64,000 nucleotides of DNA, from assembly GCF_007830495.1 (NCBI RefSeq), contig NZ_VLKW01000004.1, positions 372,001 to 436,000 on the forward strand, written 5' to 3'. Within the stretch, counting starts at the first letter, position 1, and every line of letters starts with the position of its first letter. Shown here piece by piece: positions 17,034 to 26,033 of this stretch. The notes beneath the pieces are model-generated. The model searched no databases. It saw nothing but the letters and a program-made list of their open reading frames with translations, and had not been told where the DNA came from. Made by a program: the position numbers and the translations under genes. The stretch is from Pseudoduganella flava (GTDB lineage Bacteria > Pseudomonadota > Gammaproteobacteria > Burkholderiales > Burkholderiaceae_D).

Positions 17034-18161
17034 ATGAAACTCGTAGGTCTGGTAGGTTGGCGCGGCATGGTCGGCTCCGTGCTGATGCAGCGCATGCAGG
17101 AAGAGGGCGACTTCGACCACATCGAACCGGTGTTCTTCTCGACGTCGAACACGGGCGGCAAGGCCCCGGCGATGGCGAAGAACGAAACCACGCTGAAGGA
17201 CGCGACCAACATCGACGAACTGAAACGCTGCGAGATCATCATCTCGTGCCAGGGCGGCGACTACACCAGCGAAGTGTTCCCGAAGCTGCGCGCGGCCGGC
17301 TGGAACGGCTACTGGATCGACGCGGCTTCCACGCTGCGCATGGACAAGGATGCCGTCATCGTGCTGGACCCCGTCAACCTGAACGTCATCAAGGACGCGA
17401 TGGTCAAGGGCGTCAAGAACTTCATCGGCGGTAACTGCACCGTGTCGTGCATGCTGATGGGCCTGGGCGGCCTGTTCAAGCAGGACCTCGTCGAGTGGAT
17501 GACGTCGATGACGTACCAGGCCGCATCGGGCGGCGGCGCGCAGCACATGCGCGAGCTGCTGACGCAGTTCGGCACCATCAACGCGTCCGTGAAGTCGCTG
17601 CTGGACAACCCGGCCTCGGCGATCCTCGAGATCGACCGTCAGGTGCTGGCGACCCAGCACGGCCTGTCGGCGGAAGAGACCAAGCAATTCGGCGTGCCGC
17701 TGGCCGGCAACCTGATCCCGTGGATCGACAAGGACCTGAACAACGGCCAGTCGAAGGAAGAGTGGAAGGGCGGCGCCGAGACCAACAAGATCCTGGGCCG
17801 CGGCGAAGCGTTCGGCTCGCAGGCCATTCCGGTCGACGGCCTGTGCGTGCGCATCGGCGCAATGCGCTGCCACTCGCAGGCGCTGACGATCAAGCTGAAG
17901 AAGGACGTGCCGCTGGACGAGATCAACGACATCATCGCGAACGACAACCAGTGGGTGAAGTTCGTGCCGAACACGCGTGAAGCATCGGTGCGCGACCTGA
18001 CCCCGGCCGCCGTCACGGGCAGCCTGACGATCCCGGTCGGCCGCGTGCGCAAGCTGTCGATGGGCCCGGACTACATCTCCGCGTTCACGGTCGGCGACCA
18101 GCTGCTGTGGGGCGCCGCCGAGCCGCTGCGCCGCATGCTGCGCATCGTGCTGGACAAGTAA
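17034..18161 (+). CDS. asd: Aspartate-semialdehyde dehydrogenase
   Basis: The 375-residue enzyme reduces aspartyl phosphate to aspartate semialdehyde, the branch point to Lys, Met and Thr. It has the NADP-binding start [21 protein letters not shown] and the catalytic nucleophile Cys135 in [10 protein letters not shown]. Length and motifs match the E. coli-type Asd. It is followed by a terminator whose T-tract has been hit by an IS1595-type element. Confidence 0.97.
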   Translation: MKLVGLVGWRGMVGSVLMQRMQEEGDFDHIEPVFFSTSNTGGKAPAMAKNETTLKDATNIDELKRCEIIISCQGGDYTSEVFPKLRAAGWNGYWIDAASTLRMDKDAVIVLDPVNLNVIKDAMVKGVKNFIGGNCTVSCMLMGLGGLFKQDLVEWMTSMTYQAASGGGAQHMRELLTQFGTINASVKSLLDNPASAILEIDRQVLATQHGLSAEETKQFGVPLAGNLIPWIDKDLNNGQSKEEWKGGAETNKILGRGEAFGSQAIPVDGLCVRIGAMRCHSQALTIKLKKDVPLDEINDIIANDNQWVKFVPNTREASVRDLTPAAVTGSLTIPVGRVRKLSMGPDYISAFTVGDQLLWGAAEPLRRMLRIVLDK

Positions 18162-18184
18162 GCCGCGTCGTTACCGCCGCAGCG

Positions 18185-18212
18185 AAGCCGGGCCGAGTGC
18201 CCGGCTTTTTTT
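18185..18212 (+). terminator. Terminator of asd, invaded by IS elements
   Basis: AAGCCGGGC, loop CGAGT, GCCCGGCTT, then T. The last bases of its T-tract form TTTTTATT (18208-18215), the 8-bp target duplicated by the adjacent insertion elements. The stem and most of the T-run remain intact. Confidence 0.85.
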
Positions 18213-18363
18213 ATTGGCGCTGTTCGCGTTGTTCGATCAGGGCCAGGCAGCGCCCGGGCGCCGCCAGCGCGGCGAGCCAATCACGCAAGCAAGCGATCTC
18301 GTCAGCCGACAGCGGCAACTGCGCCAGCGCACGGAACAGGTGCTGAAAGCCATTCGTGCCCAT
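18211..18363 (-). pseudogene. N-terminal remnant of IS1595-type transposase
   Basis: The frame encodes 50 residues: the first 45 match the start of the intact transposase at 18503-19483 with a few changes (MGTNGFQHLF, WLAALAAPGR), then the terminal repeat is read as REQRQ before a stop. Everything after about residue 45 of the transposase is deleted. It lies inside the 237-bp internally deleted element. Confidence 0.85.
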
Positions 18364-18452
18364 GCATGCCTTCTGTTATCGATGAGGTATCTCAACAGAA
18401 GGTGAGACAGCGTTGGCGCCTGGAAGTTCCCCTACCTTACGCGAACAGCGCC
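18216..18452 (-). mobile_element. Internally deleted, MITE-like derivative of the adjacent IS
   Basis: The 237-bp element keeps both ends of the neighbouring IS: GGCGCTGTTCGCGTT at 18216-18230 and ACGCGAACAGCGCC at 18439-18452. It also keeps the transposase start with its upstream region. The deletion joins the left end to GTTCGATCAG of the transposase and may have used the shared CTGTTCG sequence. It is flanked by TTTTTATT on both sides, so it may be mobilisable in trans. Confidence 0.8.
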
Positions 18453-18460
18453 TTTTTATT
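18453..18460. repeat. 8-bp target duplication TTTTTATT (middle of three copies)
   Basis: TTTTTATT occurs at 18208-18215, 18453-18460 and 19573-19580, bounding the deleted element and the complete IS. An 8-bp duplication is typical of the IS1595 family. Confidence 0.85.
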
Positions 18461-19572
18461 CGCGCTGTTCGCGTTAGCTGAGCTTTCACCCCGGAACGGA
18501 ACTTATCGCAGATATGACGGTCGCTCCTGCTGCCGGGGTGCAACCGCCGCCCGCAGCCATTCCTCGGGAATGGTCAGTGCCGCCGCGTCGAGCACCATTC
18601 GCCAGCCGGCGTAATTGGCCAGGTAGCGGCTCGCGACACCGCAAAAACAGCGCAGCCACGTCTTGAACCGGCTATGCCAGCCGTTGACGCCGTTGACGTG
18701 GATGGCGCCGCGTGCATGCTCGCCGCCGCGCACGTTGATTGCCCGATGGCTGATCCCGGCCAGCTTCGCAAATCGCGGATAAGCGGCAGCGCCGTCGCTG
18801 ACCAGCAAGGCGTCGCACGCCAGCACCGGTTTCAAGTAGCGCAGCAGGCGCTCGGCGTCCGGCTCGCCTTGGCCGGCATGAAAAGCGTGCGTGGTCTTGC
18901 CGCGATCGCGCGCGACAAGCACGCACTCGTGCTGCTTGCTTATGCCGCGGCACGTCGCCCTGCCACCGCGTTTGCGCGGCGGCCGGTCGAGGTGACGCGA
19001 GCCCTTCTGCGATTCGAGCACATACGTTTCGTCGGCTTCGACGATGCCCTTCAATGTAGGCGGCTCCTCGCGCCGCACCGCGGCGACGAACCGGTGGCGC
19101 CAGCGAAAGCTCGTCGACTTCGCGACCGCGACGCGTTCGGCAGCTGCGCGTACCGTGCGCGACTCGATCAAGCACTGGAAATACGGGAGCCATTTGTCGC
19201 GATGCCGTAGGTGCGCCAGCGGCGTGCCGGTCAGCGCATTGAAGCTGTGCCGGCAGGCGATGCAGCGATACCGCTGCAAGCCGTTCGCGTGGCCGCTGCG
19301 GTGGCAGCGCGCGTTGCCGCAATGCGGGCAGGAACACCGCCCCTTCGCCTGTTCGATCAGTGCCAAGCAGCGCCCGGGCGCCTCCAGCGCGGTCAACCAA
19401 TCACGCAGGCAAGCGATCTCGTCAGCCGACAGCGGCAGCTGCGCCAGCGCACGGAACAGGTGCTGAAAGCCGGTGGTCCCCATGCTTGCCTCCTGTTATC
19501 GATGAGTTATCTCAACAGAAGGTAAGACAGCGTTGACGCTTGGAAGTTCCCCAACCTTACGCGAACAGCGCC
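18461..19572 (-). mobile_element. Complete IS1595-type insertion sequence (about 1.1 kb)
   Basis: The element runs from CGCGCTGTTCGCGTTAGC (18461) to ACGCGAACAGCGCC (ending 19572). The terminal inverted repeat GCGCTGTTCGCGT is shared by both ends. It is flanked by TTTTTATT on both sides and contains one transposase gene on the minus strand. The intact frame and identical flanks suggest a recent insertion. Confidence 0.85.
18503..19483 (-). CDS. IS1595-family transposase
   Basis: The 326-residue transposase has an N-terminal zinc ribbon (Cys52, Cys55, Cys74, Cys77 in CPHCGNARC and RCIACRHSF), a helix-turn-helix-like middle, and a DDE-type core with Asp151 (VEADETYVLE), Asp230 (LLVSDGAAAY) and the C-terminal HVNGVNGWHSRFK. 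This layout is that of the IS1595 (ISXO2-like) family. The frame is intact, so the protein may be active and could also move the neighbouring deleted copy. Confidence 0.92.
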   Translation of the reverse strand: MGTTGFQHLFRALAQLPLSADEIACLRDWLTALEAPGRCLALIEQAKGRCSCPHCGNARCHRSGHANGLQRYRCIACRHSFNALTGTPLAHLRHRDKWLPYFQCLIESRTVRAAAERVAVAKSTSFRWRHRFVAAVRREEPPTLKGIVEADETYVLESQKGSRHLDRPPRKRGGRATCRGISKQHECVLVARDRGKTTHAFHAGQGEPDAERLLRYLKPVLACDALLVSDGAAAYPRFAKLAGISHRAINVRGGEHARGAIHVNGVNGWHSRFKTWLRCFCGVASRYLANYAGWRMVLDAAALTIPEEWLRAAVAPRQQERPSYLR

Positions 19573-19581
19573 TTTTTATTG

Positions 19582-19611
19582 GCGCTGTCAGTCGAGCTTG
19601 GGTGACAGCGC
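19582..19611. other. Hairpin next to IS end
   Basis: GCGCTGTCA (19582-19590) and TGACAGCGC (19603-19611) form a 9-bp stem with a 12-base loop, followed by GTTTTC. It directly follows the right-hand TTTTTATT. Its first bases resemble the IS end (GGCGCTGT), so it may be a relic of another related element or an original terminator. Confidence 0.45.
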
Positions 19612-19744
19612 GTTTTCATGACATATGAAACGTCGAAACCTCGGCTGATAACAGGGCAGCGTGCAGAATGCAACTGTCGTGGCGACGAGACAGGGCGCCC
19701 CACCTGGCGCCCCCGCTCCCGTGCTGTCGCCGAAGAATGATAGG

Positions 19745-19764
19745 CTTTGTTTTCTTATTGATAA
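19745..19764 (+). promoter_or_regulatory. Conserved 20-bp block before first PEP-CTERM gene
   Basis: CTTTGTTTTCTTATTGATAA lies 13 bp before the start. An almost identical block stands at 20624-20643 before the second gene, while surrounding bases differ. GATAAC could serve as a -10, but no convincing -35 is seen. Confidence 0.45.
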
Positions 19765-19777
19765 CATAGGGGAAAAC

Positions 19778-20530
19778 ATGAAATTCATCGCCGCCGCAGG
19801 CCTGGCAATGGCCGTGCTGTACAGTCCCGTTCGCGCCGACACTGTCGCCAGCGCCATGCTGACCTTTTACCGGTACGAACTGGTCGACCTCGATCCGAAC
19901 GACGGTATCACGCCGTCGATCACCCTCGGCAACGAGCGGCTGGGCGTGGAGCTGGCGGTCGCCCCCTATCTGGGGGCCGAACCGGTCGAGTACGTACATT
20001 TCGGCGAGCCCGGACTAGGCGTCGGGATAGCGGGCGGGGCGGGCGACTCCAATGGGGGCTCGATTTCCCATCCGGACTACATGAATTCCGATACCTTTGT
20101 CGGTAACTCGGGCTACGTCAGGGCAAAGGGGCTGTGGGAGGCGGACTATACGCTCAGCGCCAACACGAAGCTGGTCTTTACCGGGCAAGCGCAAGCGTGG
20201 TTGAACGCCTCCAACCCGCCGGCAGGCGACTATTTCGCGGCGGCCACCGTGGCAGTCCAGTTCGCCAATCCGGACGTCGGACCTGCGCTGCCGTTCTATT
20301 CCCGCACAGTCTCGACGCTCGATCCGACCCGCTTCGAAGAGATGCTGATGGTAGAGCTCGTCAATGACTCCGACCTCGCGCTGAGCTCGCACTTGAGCGT
20401 GTGGGTCGAGACCGAGGGCAGCGTCACGGCTGTCCCGGAACCGGCCACCTGGCTGATGCTGGGCGCCGGCCTCGCGCTGACGAGGACGCTGGCCCGCCGC
20501 CGCGCATCCCGGGGAGCCGCGGCAGCTTGA
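19778..20530 (+). CDS. PEP-CTERM sorting domain protein (first of tandem pair)
   Basis: The 250-residue exported protein has a signal peptide (about 1-20, VRA) and a C-terminal PEP-CTERM tag at 219-250: VPEPATWLML, a membrane helix and ARRRASR. Such proteins are processed by exosortase (EpsH/XrtA type) and linked to exopolysaccharide; no exosortase is in the window. The body has LVDLDPNDGITPSITL, matched in the next gene by AIIDLTPDDGVAPSLTF, so the two are paralogues. The ATG follows AGGGGA. Ligand or role unknown. Confidence 0.85.
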   Translation: MKFIAAAGLAMAVLYSPVRADTVASAMLTFYRYELVDLDPNDGITPSITLGNERLGVELAVAPYLGAEPVEYVHFGEPGLGVGIAGGAGDSNGGSISHPDYMNSDTFVGNSGYVRAKGLWEADYTLSANTKLVFTGQAQAWLNASNPPAGDYFAAATVAVQFANPDVGPALPFYSRTVSTLDPTRFEEMLMVELVNDSDLALSSHLSVWVETEGSVTAVPEPATWLMLGAGLALTRTLARRRASRGAAAA

Positions 20531-20560
20531 GGACGGGTCGCTGAAGCACAAGACTTCGAT

Positions 20561-20587
20561 ATGCCGGGTTTGCCCGGCATTTTCTTT
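20561..20587 (+). terminator. Terminator between the two PEP-CTERM genes
   Basis: ATGCCGGG, loop TTTG, CCCGGCAT, then TTTCTTT. The two genes are therefore probably separate transcripts. Confidence 0.85.
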
Positions 20588-20623
20588 GCTTTCAAAATGG
20601 TAATTTTAATGTTATTGTGGCAT

Positions 20624-20643
20624 CTCTGTTTTCTTACTGATAA
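20624..20643 (+). promoter_or_regulatory. Conserved 20-bp block before second PEP-CTERM gene
   Basis: CTCTGTTTTCTTACTGATAA differs from the block at 19745 at two positions and lies 14 bp before the start. TTGTGG at 20615-20620 would be a -35 at 17 bp from TGATAA; the first gene lacks it. Confidence 0.45.
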
Positions 20644-20657
20644 TTATAAGGATGCCC

Positions 20658-21419
20658 ATGAAACGCCTTGCCACCATTGCCGTCCTCGGCGCCGCGCTGA
20701 CCGCCGCTTTCGCCAGCCCCGCCGCCCATGCCGCGACGTCCGTCGCAACGCTGTCCGGCCTGCACGTCGCCATCATCGACCTGACGCCCGACGATGGCGT
20801 GGCCCCGTCGCTGACGTTCATGTCCACGGGTGGCCTCGTTTCGGCAGGCGTCGGCACGGCGGGCGGAATGGATACCGTCACCGACTTCCTCCGATCCGGC
20901 AATGTGACGGCGCATAACGCCATCGGCGGCACGGCCTCCGTCGCCGCGCTGTACGAGGGCCAGGTACAGGCGATGGGCAGCGTCGGCAACTACGGTGACT
21001 TCATCTCGCAGAGCTGGCTGTACAGTAACTTCACGCTGGGCGCGAACACGCAGCTGGTGCTGACCGGTCACGCTTCCCTCGGTACCGACTTCGCAGCGGG
21101 CAACCCGAACAACGTGGGCAGTGCCTCGGTCTACATCGAGATTGTCGACGACCAGGACGGTGGCGGCATCAGCCTGATGGAGACGTATTCGAACGAAGTG
21201 ACGTCCTATACGGCCGGGCCGGTGGGCGCGAACGACGACTTCACGCTGACGTTCACGAACGCATCCGCCAACGCGCTGCTCGCCCGCATGACGCTGTCGG
21301 CGCATGCCGAAGGCCTCGTATCGGCCGTGCCGGAACCGTCGACGTGGCTGATGCTGGGCGCCGGCCTCGCGCTGACCGGCACGCTGGCACGCCGCCGCCG
21401 CGCGCAACAGGCAAACTGA
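20658..21419 (+). CDS. PEP-CTERM sorting domain protein (second of tandem pair)
   Basis: The 253-residue exported protein has a signal peptide ending AAHA and a C-terminal PEP-CTERM tag starting VPEPSTWLMLGAGLALTGTL and ending in ARRRR. It is a paralogue of the gene just upstream, sharing the body motif, the tag and the 5' block. ATG at 20658 is preferred over 20652 because AAGGA (20648-20652) then lies at normal spacing. It is probably anchored and processed at the inner membrane by an exosortase encoded elsewhere. The gap to fimV (21420-21540) has a GC-rich hairpin without a T-run. Confidence 0.85.
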   Translation: MKRLATIAVLGAALTAAFASPAAHAATSVATLSGLHVAIIDLTPDDGVAPSLTFMSTGGLVSAGVGTAGGMDTVTDFLRSGNVTAHNAIGGTASVAALYEGQVQAMGSVGNYGDFISQSWLYSNFTLGANTQLVLTGHASLGTDFAAGNPNNVGSASVYIEIVDDQDGGGISLMETYSNEVTSYTAGPVGANDDFTLTFTNASANALLARMTLSAHAEGLVSAVPEPSTWLMLGAGLALTGTLARRRRAQQAN

Positions 21420-21540
21420 GCCTTTCCATAGAGGGGCGCCCCGCTCCGGGGCAAAGCTTGCATGCTCACGGGCATGATGTTATGTTGAGACGTCTGGGAG
21501 TGCCACCAGGGCTCCCGTTGCCAACTTAACACCACAGAAT

Positions 21541-24405
21541 ATGCCCGTACAAAAACGCTCCAGGGTCGCATCAATCGCGTTGTCTGCATTGGCCAGCGCC
21601 GTCATCGGCGCGGCTGTTCTCCCGGCGGCCCATGCCGCCGGCCTCGGCAAGCTCACCGTGCTGTCCGCCCTGGGGCAGCCGCTGCGCGCCGAGATCGAGC
21701 TGACAGCCGTGGCGCCCGAGGAAGCGGCGGACCTGGCGGCCAAGCTGGCGCCGCCCGAAGCGTTCCGCGCCGCGAACATCGAATTCAACCCGGCGCTGTT
21801 GAACCTGCGCTTCGACGTCGAGAACCGTGCGGGCCGCCAGTTCATCCGCGTCACGTCCACACAGCCTGTCAACGAGCCGTTCGTCGACATGCTGCTCGAG
21901 CTCACCTGGGCCAACGGCCGTCTGGTGCGCGAGTACACCTTCCTGCTCGATCCCGCCGAGATGCGCGGCACGCAGGCACCGCAGGTGGCGGCGCCCGCCG
22001 ACGTGGGCCGTGCCGCAGCGCCGGCGGCCGCGGCGCCGCAGCGCCCGGCCGCGACCGAAGCGCCGCGCCGCGCCGGGGCCCCGGCCGCCGACGAGGGCGA
22101 CCGCAAGGTGCGCGTGAAACGGGGCGATACGTTGTCCGGCATCGCCAGCGACATCAAGCCCGCCGACGTGTCGCTGGACATGATGCTGGTCGCGCTGTAC
22201 CGCGCCAATCCGGAAGCGTTCAGCGGCAAGAACATGAACCGGCTGAAGTCCGGCCGGATCCTGTCGGTGCCCGCTGCGGACGCCGTGCGCGCCACCGACC
22301 GCGCCGAGGCGCGCGGCATCGTCGTCGCCCATGCGGCCGACTTCAACGCCTACCGCGCCAAGCTGGCCGGCCAGGTCGAGTCGTCGACGCCGGCCAAGGC
22401 CACCGAGCCGCAGCAAAGCGCGGCCGGCAAGATCACCGCGAAGGTCGAGGAACGCCCGAACGCCGTCAACGAAGCGAAAGACCAGCTGAAGCTGTCGAAG
22501 GCCGGCGAAGCGTCCGGCAAGGCGGGGCAGGGCGGCACCGAGGACAAGATCGCGAAGGACCAGCAGGTGGCCGATGCGGCCCAGCGCGTGAAGGAGCTGG
22601 AGAAGAACGTCAGCGACCTGGAAAAGCTGATGGCAGTGAAGAGCCAGGCCGGCGCCGAGGCGCAGAGCCGCGTGCCGGAGCTCGACGCGAAGGGCCAGCC
22701 GGCCGCGCCGCAGCCGATGGCCGAGCAGCCGAAGCCCGCCGCACCCGCCGCCACTACGACGCCGGCCAAGCCCGCGGCAGTACCGGCGGCGCCGGCACGG
22801 CCGGAGCCGGGCATTGGCGACTTCCTGATGGAGAACATCCAGGCCGTCGGCGTCGCGCTGGCCGCGCTGCTGGGCGGTGCCGCGCTGATCCTGGCACGCC
22901 GCCGCAAGGCGAAGGAAGCGCTGGTCGTGCGCGAGGACACCGTACCGGCGGCCGAGCCGGGCGCGCAGGCGCTGTATGCGGAGGCGGGCGGCCAGAGCGT
23001 CGACACCAGCAACAGCGTCTTCAATTCGAACTTCGCGCCGTCGGCAAGCCAGCTGGACACGAACGAGGTCGACCCGATCGCCGAAGCGGACGTCTACATC
23101 GCCTATGGCCGCGATGCCCAGGCCGAGGAGATCCTGAAGGAAGCGCTGCGCGCGCATCCGGAGCGCCATGCGGTGCGCCTGAAGCTGCTCGAGATCTATG
23201 CGAACCGCAAGGACCTGCGCGCATTCGAAGGGCAGGCGAACGAGCTGTTCGCGCAATCGCGCGGGCACGGTGATGAATGGGCGCAGGCCGCCGCGCTGGG
23301 CCGCTCGATCGATCCGAACAACCCGTTGTATGCGGAGCAGGGCGGGGCCGGCACGTTTGCCGCCGCCGCTGCCGCGACCGGCGCCGCGGCCTATGCCGCC
23401 GAAGAAGCGACCCGCGTGACCGATTTCTCGGCCGCGCTGGACGATGCGTCGCGTGCCCGCGCGCAGGACGACGGGCTCGACCTGGACCTGGACCGCGAAG
23501 CGGCGGCACCGGCCGCCGTCAACGCGGTGGACTTCGATTTCGGCGATACGACGGCCGTGCCGCACGCACCGGCTCCCGCGGATGCGCTGGCGGACTTCGA
23601 CTTCAGCGACGAAACATCGGAAGCGACGGCGCATCCCGTGGCGGAATCGGCTGCGGAGCCGGCAGCGCAAGCGCCGGCGCAGCCCGCCGCGCCTAAGGTC
23701 GCCGATGCGGGCGACGCGGATCACTTCCTCGATTTCGACCTGGGTGGCCTCAGCTTCGAGCCGTCCGCACCGCCGCCGCCGGCCACGCCGGCCGGCACGG
23801 CGAACGACATGGACTTCGACCTGCCGGAACCGACGAAGGCGCAAAGCACGTCCGGCGCCGACACGGCGATGGACTTCGACCTCGACCTGCCCAGTGTGGA
23901 CAAGGCCGGCACGACGGCCCAGGAAACGTCGGCCGACCCGCTGGCCGAGCTGGACCTGATGGACTTCGACCTGCCGGCCTCGGTGCCGCCGGGCGGCACG
24001 GCGGCGCAGCCCACGGCCGAACCGGCGCTGGCCGTGGACGAGCAGGACTTCGCGCTGCCGGACCTGCCGCCTTCCGAACCGCCGGCGGCCGCACCGCCGC
24101 CGCCGGAATTCGACCTGTCCGGCATCGACCTGGACCTGGACGAAACGACAGCCTCGCAAGCTGCTGCGGCTGAACCGGCTGCGGCCGAAACTGCCGCCAC
24201 ATCTGCTGCCACACCGGCTGCCCCGGCAGCGTTGACGCCGCAGCAGATGGAGATGGACACGAAGCTGGACCTGGCGATCGCCTACCAGGAAATCGGCGAC
24301 AAGGAAGGTGCGCGCGAGCTGCTCGACGAGGTGATCCGCGGCGGCAGCGACGACCAGGTCGCACGCGCGAACCAGATGCTGGCGCTGCTGGCGCTGCTGG
24401 GCTGA
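21541..24405 (+). CDS. fimV: FimV, polar hub protein
   Basis: The 954-residue protein has a signal peptide, the FimV N-terminal domain (about 34-145, [20 protein letters not shown]), a LysM-like peptidoglycan domain (about 188-245, [14 protein letters not shown]), a coiled coil near 335-365, one membrane helix (about 425-450), and a long acidic cytoplasmic part with repeated MDFDLDLP-type stretches. It ends in the conserved FimV C-terminal domain ([23 protein letters not shown]). FimV organises type IV pili, twitching and polar targets in Pseudomonas. The order fimV-truA-trpF is standard in betaproteobacteria. Confidence 0.93.
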   Translation: MPVQKRSRVASIALSALASAVIGAAVLPAAHAAGLGKLTVLSALGQPLRAEIELTAVAPEEAADLAAKLAPPEAFRAANIEFNPALLNLRFDVENRAGRQFIRVTSTQPVNEPFVDMLLELTWANGRLVREYTFLLDPAEMRGTQAPQVAAPADVGRAAAPAAAAPQRPAATEAPRRAGAPAADEGDRKVRVKRGDTLSGIASDIKPADVSLDMMLVALYRANPEAFSGKNMNRLKSGRILSVPAADAVRATDRAEARGIVVAHAADFNAYRAKLAGQVESSTPAKATEPQQSAAGKITAKVEERPNAVNEAKDQLKLSKAGEASGKAGQGGTEDKIAKDQQVADAAQRVKELEKNVSDLEKLMAVKSQAGAEAQSRVPELDAKGQPAAPQPMAEQPKPAAPAATTTPAKPAAVPAAPARPEPGIGDFLMENIQAVGVALAALLGGAALILARRRKAKEALVVREDTVPAAEPGAQALYAEAGGQSVDTSNSVFNSNFAPSASQLDTNEVDPIAEADVYIAYGRDAQAEEILKEALRAHPERHAVRLKLLEIYANRKDLRAFEGQANELFAQSRGHGDEWAQAAALGRSIDPNNPLYAEQGGAGTFAAAAAATGAAAYAAEEATRVTDFSAALDDASRARAQDDGLDLDLDREAAAPAAVNAVDFDFGDTTAVPHAPAPADALADFDFSDETSEATAHPVAESAAEPAAQAPAQPAAPKVADAGDADHFLDFDLGGLSFEPSAPPPPATPAGTANDMDFDLPEPTKAQSTSGADTAMDFDLDLPSVDKAGTTAQETSADPLAELDLMDFDLPASVPPGGTAAQPTAEPALAVDEQDFALPDLPPSEPPAAAPPPPEFDLSGIDLDLDETTASQAAAAEPAAAETAATSAATPAAPAALTPQQMEMDTKLDLAIAYQEIGDKEGARELLDEVIRGGSDDQVARANQMLALLALLG

Positions 24406-24445
24406 GGCGGCGGGCCGCGCACCGGCCCGGTACGGCCGCTGCGCG

Positions 24446-24451
24446 TATAAT
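24446..24451 (+). promoter_or_regulatory. -10 element before truA
   Basis: A perfect TATAAT lies 33 bp before the truA start. No good -35 is seen at the right distance, so it is proposed with low confidence. Confidence 0.35.
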
Positions 24452-24484
24452 CCGTCGCTTTGCAAAATCACACTCGGGCAGGAA

Positions 24485-25309
24485 TTGAAACGCATCGCAT
24501 TGGGCGTCCAGTACAACGGCGCCGACTGGCAGGGATACCAGGTGCAGCCGCACGGCCTGACCGTGCAGGACAAGCTGGAGCAGGCGATCGCGCAGTTCGC
24601 GTGCGTGCACATCGGCACCACGTGTGCCGGGCGCACCGACGCGGGCGTGCATGCGCTGGGCCAGGTCGTCCACTTCGACACCGATGTGCAGCGCGAAATG
24701 CATGCGTGGGTCCGTGGCATCAACGCATTCCTGCCCGATTCGATCGGCGTGCGCTGGGCCAAGGAGCTGCACGACGTGGTGCCATACGGAGAGCCGCGGT
24801 TCGATGCGGACCACGATTTTCACGCCCGCTTCTCGGCACGCTCGCGCACTTACCACTACCTGCTGTACAACCACGCCGTGCGCGCGCCGCTGCTGGCGGG
24901 CCGCGCCGGCTTCACGCATCGGCCGCTCGACGTCGAGCGGATGCGCAAGGCCGTCCAGCCGCTGCTGGGCAAGCACGATTTCTCCGCGTTCCGCGCCGCC
25001 GGCTGCCAGGCGAAGACGCCCGTGAAGGACATGTACGCGATCAACATCGAACGGCATGGCGACATGATCCTGTTCACGCTGCGCGCCAGCGCGTTCCTGC
25101 ACCACATGGTGCGCAACATCGTCGGTGCGCTGATCTACGTGGGTCAGGGCCGCGAGGGCACGCAATGGCTGGGCGAGCTGCTCGATGGCCGCGACCGCAC
25201 CCGCGCCGCGCCCACCTTCATGCCGGACGGCCTGTACCTGGCGCAGATCGAATACGACGCCAAGTGGGCGCTGCCGGTGGAAACGCCGCGCATCCTGCCC
25301 GCGTTCTGA
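24485..25309 (+). CDS. truA: tRNA pseudouridine(38-40) synthase
   Basis: The 274-residue TruA makes pseudouridine at positions 38-40 of tRNA anticodon arms. The catalytic Asp is in [15 protein letters not shown]. Other TruA blocks are [34 protein letters not shown] and [13 protein letters not shown]. The start is TTG: no ATG fits the family N-terminus [11 protein letters not shown]. trpF follows after 10 bp, as in many proteobacteria. Confidence 0.95.
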   Translation: MKRIALGVQYNGADWQGYQVQPHGLTVQDKLEQAIAQFACVHIGTTCAGRTDAGVHALGQVVHFDTDVQREMHAWVRGINAFLPDSIGVRWAKELHDVVPYGEPRFDADHDFHARFSARSRTYHYLLYNHAVRAPLLAGRAGFTHRPLDVERMRKAVQPLLGKHDFSAFRAAGCQAKTPVKDMYAINIERHGDMILFTLRASAFLHHMVRNIVGALIYVGQGREGTQWLGELLDGRDRTRAAPTFMPDGLYLAQIEYDAKWALPVETPRILPAF

Positions 25310-25319
25310 AGGAATCATC

Positions 25320-25994
25320 ATGCACCGTACCCGCATCAAGATCTGCGGCCTGACCCGCGAAGAGGATGTCGCGGCCGCTGTCGCCGACGGCGCCGATGCC
25401 GTCGGCTTCGTGTTCTACCCGAAGAGCCCGCGCTACGTGACGCCGGCGCGCGCGGCCGAACTGATCGCCACGCTGCCGCCGTTCGTGATGCCGGTCGGGC
25501 TGTTCGTCAATGCGTCGGCCGACGAGGTGGCCGAGACGGCGCGCGTCGCCCCTGTCGCGCTGCTGCAGTTCCACGGCGACGAGACGGCCGCGCAGTGCGC
25601 TGGCGCGGCCGCGGCGGCGAACCGGCCGTTCATGCGGGTGTTCCGGGTAAAAGGGGACACGGCGGGCAGCGAGCTGCTAGAATACGAGGCACAATGCCGC
25701 GCGTCCTCGCACCTGTTTGCGGGACTCTTGCTCGACACGTTTGTCGATGCCTATGGCGGTGCAGGAAAGGTGTTCGATTGGTCTCTCATTCCAAAAGATC
25801 TCGCGCCTCGGGCCGTTTTAAGTGGTGGCTTGAGCGTGCAAAATGCGACTGGCGCGGTGGCGCAGGTACGCCCTTACGCGGTTGACGTCAGCAGTGGCGT
25901 CGAGGCCGCGAAAGGGATCAAGGACGCCAGCCTGATCGCGCAATTCATCGCCGCGGTCAGGGCCGGCGACGCCATTTCCGGGAACGACGCGTAA
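25320..25994 (+). CDS. trpF: Phosphoribosylanthranilate isomerase
   Basis: The 224-residue TIM-barrel enzyme performs the third step of tryptophan synthesis after anthranilate. It begins [10 protein letters not shown] with the catalytic Cys, and has [20 protein letters not shown] and the phosphate-binding end LSGGLSVQN and [15 protein letters not shown]. The start ATG (25320) follows GAAGGAA. It is followed 39 bp later by trpB. Confidence 0.96.
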   Translation: MHRTRIKICGLTREEDVAAAVADGADAVGFVFYPKSPRYVTPARAAELIATLPPFVMPVGLFVNASADEVAETARVAPVALLQFHGDETAAQCAGAAAAANRPFMRVFRVKGDTAGSELLEYEAQCRASSHLFAGLLLDTFVDAYGGAGKVFDWSLIPKDLAPRAVLSGGLSVQNATGAVAQVRPYAVDVSSGVEAAKGIKDASLIAQFIAAVRAGDAISGNDA

Positions 25995-26033
25995 TATCAC
26001 GCTGCGGCGTTCCCGTATCGAAGGAACGCCATC

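Noticed and set aside
18674-19210. Plus-strand frames across the insertion sequence
   Set aside because: They are opposite to the intact transposase and lack any recognised motif.
20615-20640. Sigma-54 promoter before the second PEP-CTERM gene (GTGGCAT)
   Set aside because: The -12 TTGC element is missing, and the first gene lacks the GG-GC pattern altogether.
21571-24762. A very long open frame (over 1000 codons) on the minus strand opposite fimV and truA
   Set aside because: It is the shadow of fimV in high-GC sequence: rich in Arg, Gln and His with no domain, while the plus strand gives full FimV and TruA.
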